Positions 1 to 5,482 of a stretch of DNA of 7,415 nt are shown piece by piece. This stretch comes from Candidatus Aminicenantota bacterium (GTDB lineage Bacteria > Acidobacteriota > Aminicenantia > Aminicenantales > Aminicenantaceae), in the NCBI GenBank assembly GCA_030614645.1, contig JAUWTR010000071.1, positions 1-7,415 on the forward strand, written 5' to 3'. The notes beneath the pieces are model-generated. The model had not been told where the DNA came from. It worked only from the letters and a program-made list of their open reading frames with translations, and made no database searches. Within the stretch, counting starts at the first letter, position 1. Every line of letters begins with the position of its first letter. The translations under genes and the position numbers were made by a program.

Positions 1-245
1 ATATTGATATTGCCATTGCAACCGGTTTAGGTTATACCCGCAATTCCCTTGTAGTAATGAACTCTGATATTTTAATTGCAATTGATGGACGATACGGCAC
101 CCTCTCCGAAATTGCCTACGGCCGTGTCCAAGGTAAAAAGGTCATTGGCATCTCAACGTGGGACATAAACGGTGTTATCAAAGCAAAGACTGCAGAAGAA
201 GCAGTGGACCTAGCACTAAAAGACATCTATCCTTTGATTCGATGA
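1..245 (+). CDS. TIGR00725/LOG-like (SLOG-fold) family protein, C-terminal part
   Basis: The reading frame is open from the left edge (first full codon at position 3) to a TGA at 243-245, so only about the last 80 residues are present and the start lies outside the window. The visible part has a short segment resembling TGLGYTRN, a hydrophobic strand ending in AID, then DGRYGTLSEIAYG. This last piece occupies the place of the PGGxGTxxE phosphate-binding loop of LOG/lysine-decarboxylase-like Rossmann proteins. The first glycines are replaced (DGRYGT rather than PGGxGT), which is more like the TIGR00725, DprA-related branch than the cytokinin-activating LOG enzymes. The strand KVIGIST and a final helix (AEEAVDLALKDIYPLI) fit the end of that fold. 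A nucleotide-related ligand is likely but no reaction can be assigned. It overlaps truA by ATGA, so the two are probably co-transcribed and translationally coupled. Confidence 0.72.
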   Translation, partial: IDIAIATGLGYTRNSLVVMNSDILIAIDGRYGTLSEIAYGRVQGKKVIGISTWDINGVIKAKTAEEAVDLALKDIYPLIR

Positions 246-973
246 AACTTACCTATAAAATAACCATCAGTTATGATGGGACAGATTATTTTGGCTGGCA
301 GCGGCAGCCGGATAAAAAGACTATCCAAGGAACATTGGAAAATGTTCTTTACAATTTCCTATCAAAAAAAATCAATGTTCTCGGAGCCGGCCGTACAGAC
401 GCTGGAGTACATGCTGTAGGACAGGTCGCTCATTTTAGGGCTGATATGAAGCTCGAAAACTCAGAACTTCAGCAAGCGATAAACGGCCAACTTCCCCATG
501 ACATCAGGGTTACAACCCTGGAAAAAACCGGCCCCGATTTTCATGCCCGCAAATCTGCCCTATCAAAAATATATCAATACAGAATATTCAACACACGTGA
601 CATCAGTCCTTTTCTGATAAGATATGCCCTGTACATTCCCTCTCCCCTTAATATTACAAAAATGAAAAAAGCAGCAGCGTATTTTATAAGAGAAGACGAT
701 TTTTCTGCTTTTTCCTCCAACCGGCTGCTTCATCCGGTAAGAAATGTCTTTCGTTCTGAGATAAGAAAGAAAGGTGAGGAGATTATTTATACGGTAGAAG
801 CTACAGGATTCCTTAAATATATGGTAAGGACCTTGGTCGGCACCCTCTTAGAAATCGGAAAAGGCAAGCTGGAGCCTAAAGATATTGATAAGCTTTTTAA
901 ACAAAAAAAACGGTCTCTCTCAGCCCCTACCGCTCCGTCAAAAGGGCTGTGTCTGGTAAAAGTTAAGTATTGA
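242..973 (+). CDS. truA: tRNA pseudouridine(38-40) synthase TruA
   Basis: TruA converts uridines 38, 39 and 40 in the anticodon arm of many tRNAs to pseudouridine, in the cytoplasm. The product is 243 residues, close to the usual 245-270. The N-terminus has YDGTDYFGWQRQP, and the catalytic motif GRTDAGVHA places the nucleophilic Asp at residue 53. Later family hallmarks are FHARKSALSKIYQYRI (about 123-138), DFSAFSS (about 177-183) and the C-terminal block GFLKYMVRTLVGTLLEIGKGK. The frame is open further upstream (to an ATG at 158), but the start chosen is the ATG at 242. It gives the normal MKLTYKITISYDGT beginning and overlaps the upstream stop as ATGA, a typical coupled junction. The longer version would add 28 residues that are only the upstream gene read in another frame. 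Function is well supported by motifs. Confidence 0.96.
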   Translation: MKLTYKITISYDGTDYFGWQRQPDKKTIQGTLENVLYNFLSKKINVLGAGRTDAGVHAVGQVAHFRADMKLENSELQQAINGQLPHDIRVTTLEKTGPDFHARKSALSKIYQYRIFNTRDISPFLIRYALYIPSPLNITKMKKAAAYFIREDDFSAFSSNRLLHPVRNVFRSEIRKKGEEIIYTVEATGFLKYMVRTLVGTLLEIGKGKLEPKDIDKLFKQKKRSLSAPTAPSKGLCLVKVKY

Positions 974-980
974 ATGTTTT

Positions 981-1080
981 AGCTCTCCTATCACCTTACC
1001 CCCTCTCTAATTCTTTCTCCGATCCTTCTTGAAATTGCAGAACTGCCGCCTACCACATCGTATCCACTATTTACTCATTC
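981..1080 (+). terminator. Possible Rho-dependent termination region after truA (C-rich, G-poor)
   Basis: By hand count this 100-base stretch has 37 C and 8 G, and begins 8 bases after the truA stop. Unstructured C-over-G RNA of this kind is the usual signature of Rho loading (rut) sites. It fits the lack of an intrinsic terminator between truA and the next operon. This is compositional evidence only. Whether the organism uses Rho here is inferred. Confidence 0.25.
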
Positions 1081-1244
1081 TCTTGCCGGTAAAATTATTT
1101 CCTGTATCTTAGCCTTAAATAAAAAACCCGCATTATAACAATTCTATATGGAAATATATAGTATTGCTGAACTGAGCAAGCATCTCCTTTATTGTAATGA
1201 GAGAGAAAGCCACGAACTATTTATAAAAAAACTCATGAACAATT

Positions 1245-1265
1245 CAGGTCAGGGTAGCAGGTCAG
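1245..1265 (+). repeat. Tandem CAGGTCAG repeat upstream of the symporter promoter
   Basis: CAGGTCAG occurs at 1245-1252 and again at 1258-1265, with a 13-base period. The bases after each copy are partly similar (GGTAG and CGGTA). The second copy ends 20 bases before the proposed -35 box, where an activator or repressor site could lie. The repeat is directly visible; a regulatory role is inferred. Confidence 0.35.
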
Positions 1266-1285
1266 CGGTACTCTAAATTGTTTAT

Positions 1286-1315
1286 TTGACATATTTATGG
1301 CGATAGTAGTAAATA
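1286..1315 (+). promoter_or_regulatory. Putative sigma70-type promoter of the symporter-araD operon
   Basis: A perfect TTGACA -35 box lies at 1286-1291. An AT-rich -10 candidate, TAAATA, is at 1310-1315 with an 18-base spacer; it matches the consensus at only three positions, and the exact -10 register is uncertain. The element is about 35 bases upstream of the symporter ATG and is followed by a good ribosome binding site. No other consensus promoter was seen between truA and the operon. Confidence 0.5.
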
Positions 1316-1350
1316 TATGGAATAAATAACAAGAAAAAAGGAAGGCACCT

Positions 1351-2973
1351 ATGCATGGATTGGAACTGCTTGACTGGATCGTCATTGCACTTTATTTTTC
1401 TCTATTATTCGGCATCGCCATATGGGTTATCAGGCAGAAACAGAATTCTCCTACCGACTACTTCCTCGCCGGTAGGCACATCGGCTGGTTTGTTATCGGA
1501 GCTTCTATTTTTGCCTCTAATATAGGTTCAGAACACATAGTTGGGCTGGCCGGGACAGCAGCAAAAAGCGGAGTTGCTATGGGGCATTACGAACTGCATT
1601 CCTGGTGCGTGCTGCTTTTGGGGTGGGTTTTTGTCCCCTTTTATATGCGCACCAAAGTTTTTACCATGCCAGAATTTCTGGAAAAGCGCTATTCCCCTAC
1701 AGCCCGCTGGTTTTTATCAGTGATCTCTTTGATCGCATATGTGCTGACAAAAGTATCCGTGACCGTGTATGCAGGTGCAGTTGTATTTCAAGCCCTTATG
1801 GGCATTAAATTCTGGACCGGGGCATTGATCATTGTAATACTTACGGGAATTTACACAGTTTTAGGCGGACTGCGAGCTGTCGTCTATACCGAAAGCCTGC
1901 AGGCAATAGTGCTGATAATCGGTTCAGTTACTGTAACTGTCATAGGATTGATCAAAATAGGGGGCTGGGGAAACTTAGTTGCAGTTGCCGGAAGTCAGCA
2001 TCTAAACCTGTTTTTACCCCTGGACCATCCGGATTTCCCCTGGTTGGGAATGGTATTGGCTCCTCCCATAGTAGGCATCTGGTACTGGTGTACCGACCAA
2101 TATATCGTCCAACGGGCTTTAGCAGCTAAAAATGAAGCCCAGGCAAGACGCGGTTCTATCTTTGCTTCCTACCTGAAACTCCTCCCCTTCTTTATTTTTA
2201 TCATTCCCGGAGTGATCGCTTATGCTCTAGTCCAAACCGGCCAGCTTAACCTTCCCTCCTCTGACCAGGCTTTCCCGGCGATGGTGAGAGCGTTATTACC
2301 AGTAGGTTTAAGAGGCTTGGTAGCCGGAGGTTTACTGGCGGCACTTATGAGCTCTCTGGCTGCGGTTTTTAACTCATGTTCCACCCTTTTTACTATGGAT
2401 ATCTATAAAAAACTCAAGCCCAAGTCATCGGAAAAATCTCTGGTTTCAGTCGGAAGGATAGCAACCGGAGTTGTAGTTGTCTGCGGGGTTCTCTGGATCC
2501 CGTTTATGAAATATATTTCCGGAGAACTGTATCATTACTTACAGAGCGTTCAAGCTTACATTGCACCTCCCATTGCCGCAGTTTTCCTGCTGGGACTATT
2601 CTGGAAAAGGATCAATTCCGCAGGAGCTGTCACTGCCCTTTTCGGAGGTTTTGTGATCGGTATGCTACGGCTGGTCGCAGAACTTAACAAGGAAGTTTTA
2701 TCCGGCTGGCTATACACTTTCGCAGATGTGAATTTTCTCTACTTCTGTGTCTATCTATTTCTGGTATGTATTGCCATGATGATAACTGTAAGCATCTTTA
2801 CTAAACCACCCTCATATGAAAAGCTTAAAGGGCTGACTTACGCAACAACAGTGCTTGAAGATAAGCAGGCCTCACGTGCAAGTTGGAACAAGAAAGACGT
2901 TGTTCTCTCCGTTATCATCCTGGTGATTATCGCGCTGGTCATGATCTACTTTTCGCCCTTGATCATAGGATAA
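1351..2973 (+). CDS. SGLT-type sodium/sugar symporter (SSS family)
   Basis: This inner-membrane protein is predicted to import a sugar or similar solute with Na+. It is 540 residues with about 14 hydrophobic segments, as in vSGLT and SGLT1. The match to the sugar branch is detailed. SNIGSEH (56-62) puts a His at the SGLT1 His83/vSGLT Gln69 sugar-site position. Glu81 matches vSGLT Glu88. WYWCTDQYIVQR (244-255) and Lys276 match other sugar-contact regions. YLQSVQAYIAPPIAAVF carries Gln398 at the SGLT1 Gln457 position. The Na2 site looks intact: Ala55, Ile58, Ala331, Ser334 and Ser335. The start is supported by GGAAGG five bases before the ATG. It is followed 3 bases later by araD, which suggests a pentose or pentose-derived substrate. 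Substrate is inferred from context; the family assignment is secure. Confidence 0.93.
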   Translation: MHGLELLDWIVIALYFSLLFGIAIWVIRQKQNSPTDYFLAGRHIGWFVIGASIFASNIGSEHIVGLAGTAAKSGVAMGHYELHSWCVLLLGWVFVPFYMRTKVFTMPEFLEKRYSPTARWFLSVISLIAYVLTKVSVTVYAGAVVFQALMGIKFWTGALIIVILTGIYTVLGGLRAVVYTESLQAIVLIIGSVTVTVIGLIKIGGWGNLVAVAGSQHLNLFLPLDHPDFPWLGMVLAPPIVGIWYWCTDQYIVQRALAAKNEAQARRGSIFASYLKLLPFFIFIIPGVIAYALVQTGQLNLPSSDQAFPAMVRALLPVGLRGLVAGGLLAALMSSLAAVFNSCSTLFTMDIYKKLKPKSSEKSLVSVGRIATGVVVVCGVLWIPFMKYISGELYHYLQSVQAYIAPPIAAVFLLGLFWKRINSAGAVTALFGGFVIGMLRLVAELNKEVLSGWLYTFADVNFLYFCVYLFLVCIAMMITVSIFTKPPSYEKLKGLTYATTVLEDKQASRASWNKKDVVLSVIILVIIALVMIYFSPLIIG

Positions 2974-2976
2974 AAA

Positions 2977-3669
2977 ATGCTGACTGACTTAAAAGAAAAA
3001 GTATGGAAAGCTAATTTAGACCTGGTAAAATATGATCTGGTGACATTGACTTGGGGAAATGTCAGCGGTCTAAACCGCAAAAAAGGACTGGTCGCTATCA
3101 CACCAAGTGGTACGTCTTATGAAGCCATGAAACCGGAAGATATTGTTATAGTCGATCTGTCCGGAAAAGTGGTCGAAGGAAAGCTTCAACCTTCCTCAGA
3201 CACCCCTACTCACCTGGAACTCTATAAAGCATTTAGAGAGATTTCGGGAGCAACCCATACTCACAGCGAATTTGCGACCATGTTTGCCCAGGCTTACAGG
3301 GAAATCCCCTGCTTGGGAACAACCCATGCAGACCTATTTAAGGGGGACATCCCCCTTACCCGGATGATGAAAAAAAAAGAAGTGGAAAAGGACTATGAAA
3401 AAAACACCGGCAAAGTGATTATAGAACGTTTTGCCAGGCTTAATCCTTTAGAGATGCCGGGTGTTTTGGTGGCCGGCCACTCTTCTTTTTCCTGGGGAAA
3501 AAGCCCGGATGCCGCAGTTAAAAACAGCCTGATCCTAGAAAAGGTTGCAAAGATGGCATGGGGAACGCTTTGTTTAAATCCGGAATGTAATAATTTTCCG
3601 GACTATCTTTTAAACAAACATTATCAGCGCAAACACGGCCCAAAAGCCTATTACGGCCAGAAAAAATAA
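2977..3669 (+). CDS. araD: L-ribulose-5-phosphate 4-epimerase (AraD/UlaF/SgbE type)
   Basis: This cytoplasmic, metal-dependent enzyme interconverts L-ribulose 5-phosphate and D-xylulose 5-phosphate, linking pentose catabolism to the pentose phosphate pathway. It is 230 residues; E. coli AraD has 231. Hallmarks are LVTLTWGNVS (21-30), the substrate loop SSDTPTH (73-79), and metal ligands His94 and His96 (THTH) and His168 (AGH). GTTHAD holds Asp119 at the E. coli Asp120 position, and the end KHGPKAYYGQ holds Tyr226 at the catalytic Tyr229 position. All key residues are present, which favours an epimerase over a fuculose-phosphate aldolase. The start lies 3 bases after the symporter stop, with AGGA at 2967-2970 inside that gene's end, so the pair is probably one transcript. 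E. coli UlaF and SgbE are close paralogues with the same reaction in ascorbate or diketogulonate routes, so the pathway is less certain than the reaction. No araA or araB is nearby. Confidence 0.92.
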   Translation: MLTDLKEKVWKANLDLVKYDLVTLTWGNVSGLNRKKGLVAITPSGTSYEAMKPEDIVIVDLSGKVVEGKLQPSSDTPTHLELYKAFREISGATHTHSEFATMFAQAYREIPCLGTTHADLFKGDIPLTRMMKKKEVEKDYEKNTGKVIIERFARLNPLEMPGVLVAGHSSFSWGKSPDAAVKNSLILEKVAKMAWGTLCLNPECNNFPDYLLNKHYQRKHGPKAYYGQKK

Positions 3670-3771
3670 TAATTATCCAGCCTCAGTTGGTTGTAGTAGT
3701 TTAGGAAAGGGTGCGGATTTCTCATCGAGTGGATATACTTGTAAGATGGAATACAGAGGTGGAAAATTCTG
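3670..3771. other. Gap between convergent araD and rimI
   Basis: These 102 bases separate the ends of two converging operons. A small imperfect hairpin, CAGCC (3678-3682) and GGTTG (3689-3693) around a 6-base loop, is the only structure seen. On the - strand it is followed by a T-rich run into the araD end (TTATTATTTTTT), so it could be a weak terminator for the rimI side. No ORF or strong bidirectional terminator is visible. Confidence 0.4.
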
Positions 3772-4296
3772 TTAAGAGGGACTAAAATATTTAACCATAA
3801 CAAGGGCATCTTCTTCCGGATCCCGGTAATAAGCCTTGCGCATCCCTAAAGATTTAAATCCGTATTTTCTATATAACCGCCGGGCTGCAAAATTGGATGG
3901 CCTAACTTCCAAAATAACTGATTTTGCTTCATATTTCTTTATCTGAGCTGTAATCCGGGTTAATACTTTTTCTCCTACTCCCAGTCTTCTGAAATCAGGA
4001 TGAATAGCAAAATTACTTATCTGGGCTTTTTCTCCCATTAACCAGAATATAATATAGCCGATTATTTTATCCTGTTGCCTATGCACAACTACAAAAGGAA
4101 ACGATATCCCCCGATTATTTATCTCTCCCTTAAATGTCGATTCCAGCCAGGGATGAGAAAAAGATAGTCTTTCTATCTTTATAACAAAGGGCAGGTCCCG
4201 CTCCTCCATAAGTCGTAAAAAAAATGATGTTTGAGGAAGCTCAGCCTTTATGATATTTTTCCTCCGCCTGAGATTTGCGAAAGTAGAGCGGCTCAA
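3772..4296 (-). CDS. rimI: Ribosomal protein S18-alanine N-acetyltransferase RimI (start uncertain)
   Basis: RimI is a GNAT enzyme that acetylates the N-terminal alanine of ribosomal protein S18 using acetyl-CoA. Counting from a TTG at 4294-4296, the acetyl-CoA loop is RRLGVG (103-108), preceded by ISNFAIHPDF. The signature LEVRPSNFAARRLYRKYGF (129-147) holds Glu130 and Tyr142, matching the catalytic Glu103 and Tyr115 of Salmonella RimI. It is followed by RKAYYRDPEEDALVM. The start is a problem. The TTG would overlap tsaB by 56 bases and add about 15 atypical Arg-rich residues. The only in-frame ATG (4207-4209) cuts off the first beta strand (FFLRLM). The family's usual start would fall near 4249-4254, where a strong AGGCGGAGG (4261-4269) precedes only ATC and ATA codons. 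The coordinates given are the maximal plausible frame. The function call is firm; the N-terminus is not. Confidence 0.85.
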   Translation of the reverse strand: MSRSTFANLRRRKNIIKAELPQTSFFLRLMEERDLPFVIKIERLSFSHPWLESTFKGEINNRGISFPFVVVHRQQDKIIGYIIFWLMGEKAQISNFAIHPDFRRLGVGEKVLTRITAQIKKYEAKSVILEVRPSNFAARRLYRKYGFKSLGMRKAYYRDPEEDALVMVKYFSPS

Positions 4297-4930
4297 GTTC
4301 CCGAAAATCTTTCCCCCCCCCGGTTTTCAGATGTTCATATCCCAGTAATCCGACTTCATAAGCTATAAAAAAAGAGCGTAAAGGAAACCTCGCTTTGTCC
4401 TTGAAATATTGGAAGATCTTTTTCTTATATTTCTCAACTCCTGTGCCGATAAAATGAATGACCCGATTATCAGGAAGCTTTGAAAAAAAACTATCAGGAA
4501 AATATACACCCTGAGCAATTACCTCTACCAACTTTTTCCCGTCAAATTTAAAAAGCCCGCCATAAACCTCGCTCTTTCTTGCATCCAGCAGAGGGCAGAG
4601 CAGCCGTCCCTGCGGCTGCCTCAGTTTATAGGCCAAAGCCGCAAGATTTGAAACCGGCGCTACCGGCTTCTCAGCAGCAAGTGCTAATGATTTAACCGTA
4701 CTCATTCCAATCCGGATTCCAGTAAAAGATCCTGGCCCAACTGCCAGGGCAAACCCGTCTATATCTCTAATTTTTAATTTCTTTGTCCCAAGAACAAGAT
4801 CAACTGAAGGTAGCAGCCTCTCAGAATGGGTCAAGAAAGAATCCATATTTACTTCAGCCAGAAGCTTGCTGTTCTCCAGAAGGGCAACAGAACCTGCAAA
4901 AGAATTTGCATCAATCCCCAATATAAGCAT
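4241..4930 (-). CDS. tsaB: tRNA threonylcarbamoyladenosine synthesis protein TsaB
   Basis: TsaB is the non-catalytic ASKHA-fold partner that dimerises with TsaD and works with TsaE to place threonylcarbamoyl on A37 of ANN-decoding tRNAs (t6A). The 229-residue product begins MLILGIDANSFAGSVALLE, the usual N-terminus. It carries THSERLLPSVD (34-44), the family signature GPGSFTGIRIGMST (65-78), LLDARKSEVYG (114-124), and ends near ELEPLYFRKSQAEE, the normal C-terminal motif. The ATG at 4930 is chosen over one at 4987. The longer form would overlap leuD by 52 bases and add residues with no family counterpart. The gap to the leuD stop is 5 bases, so it is in the same operon. An unusual run of nine G on the coding strand (4313-4321) encodes Gly204-206 and could be prone to slippage or sequencing error. 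It is followed by rimI in another frame. Confidence 0.95.
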   Translation of the reverse strand: MLILGIDANSFAGSVALLENSKLLAEVNMDSFLTHSERLLPSVDLVLGTKKLKIRDIDGFALAVGPGSFTGIRIGMSTVKSLALAAEKPVAPVSNLAALAYKLRQPQGRLLCPLLDARKSEVYGGLFKFDGKKLVEVIAQGVYFPDSFFSKLPDNRVIHFIGTGVEKYKKKIFQYFKDKARFPLRSFFIAYEVGLLGYEHLKTGGGKDFRELEPLYFRKSQAEEKYHKG

Positions 4931-4935
4931 GCGGC

Positions 4936-5481
4936 TTAATCCTGTTTCATTTTTTTTGCGTAGGAAAACAATCCCCCCACTTCCCACAGATTATACTGTA
5001 CCTCATTCATAGGCTCAAGAAATAAGGCCTCCTTCCTATAAAGATTCTGACCCTCTCCAGTCCGGATATTCACTCTGATCTCATCACCTGTTTTCAGCAA
5101 TCCGCTGGCAATCAAATCCACTAGTTTTGAGCACTTCATCACCGGAAATCCTGAATTTACTGCATTACGGAAATAAATGGCTCCAAAAGAAGGAGCAATG
5201 ATTATCCCGGTTTGCAGAGACTTAAAACAATCAACCGCCTGCTGGCGGGATGAGCCGGCTCCAAAATTCCGGCCGGCAATAATGATATCCCCCGGCCCTG
5301 TTTTGCCAGGGAAATCTTTCCAACCCCCAAGATTACCCAACGCATATTGTCCCATTTGCCTAAGCTCTGTGATATGCAGGAAAGCATTATGAAATATCTG
5401 ATCTGTATCAATATCTTCGATCAATCGCCCTTTTTCCCCCAAAAGGACCCATATTTTCCCCATTAAGATCGGACTTTTCAT
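4936..5481 (-). CDS. LeuD-like hydro-lyase small subunit (3-isopropylmalate dehydratase/aconitase family)
   Basis: This is the swivel-domain small subunit that should pair with the large subunit directly upstream. It has 181 residues, a typical bacterial or archaeal LeuD length. The DTD motif (25-27) begins the substrate-specificity loop. GDIIIAGRNFGAGSSRQQA (64-82) is the swivel signature, with GAGSSRQQ where classical LeuD has GCGSSREH. SFGAIYFRNAVNSGFPV (98-114) follows. The loop between the DTD and the swivel motif, HNAFLHITELRQMGQY, is neither the YLVM type of isopropylmalate isomerases nor the YLRT type of homoaconitases, so the substrate is unclear. Compared with short LeuDs there are a few extra residues (LGEKGRLIE) before the DTD. 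The start at 5481 has GGAGG (5491-5495) 9 bases upstream and lies one base after the large-subunit stop, so the two are coupled. I leave the symbol blank because leucine synthesis is only one option. Confidence 0.85.
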   Translation of the reverse strand: MKSPILMGKIWVLLGEKGRLIEDIDTDQIFHNAFLHITELRQMGQYALGNLGGWKDFPGKTGPGDIIIAGRNFGAGSSRQQAVDCFKSLQTGIIIAPSFGAIYFRNAVNSGFPVMKCSKLVDLIASGLLKTGDEIRVNIRTGEGQNLYRKEALFLEPMNEVQYNLWEVGGLFSYAKKMKQD

Positions 5482-5482
5482 G

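Larger units (their letters stand above)
974..1350 (+). other. Gene-free stretch between truA and the symporter operon
   Basis: These 377 bases hold no convincing gene. The first hundred or so are C-rich and G-poor on the + strand. The middle is AT-rich and includes a perfect 6-base inverted repeat, CTATAT at 1144-1149 and ATATAG at 1156-1161. Then come a tandem repeat at 1245-1265, a promoter-like element at 1286-1315, and a ribosome binding site, GGAAGG, at 1340-1345 in front of the symporter ATG. No strong hairpin followed by a T-run was seen after truA. One unsupported 42-codon ORF runs from 1148 to 1276. Confidence 0.6.

Noticed and set aside
158..241. N-terminal extension of TruA from an ATG at 158
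   Set aside because: The added residues are the upstream gene read in another frame. The ATG at 242 gives the family's normal N-terminus and an ATGA overlap.
1144..1161. Inverted repeat CTATAT/ATATAG as an operator
   Set aside because: It is short, pure AT apart from its end bases, in AT-rich DNA, and over 120 bases upstream of the promoter, so chance is a sufficient explanation.
1292..1328. Inverted repeat TATTTAT (1292-1298) and ATAAATA (1322-1328) around the -10 region
   Set aside because: The arms are seven AT bases 23 bases apart, which is expected by chance in this AT-rich leader.
1541..1808. Two short + strand ORFs inside the symporter
   Set aside because: They are other-frame readings of a conserved membrane protein gene and have no ribosome binding site.
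3678..3693. Hairpin CAGCC/GGTTG as a strong bidirectional terminator
   Set aside because: It has only five pairs including a G-T wobble and no T-run on the + strand. It is recorded only as a weak possibility in the gap entry.
4931..4987. Longer TsaB starting at 4987
   Set aside because: It overlaps the LeuD-like gene by 52 bases and adds 19 residues with no counterpart. The Met at 4930 gives the canonical start MLILGIDANS.
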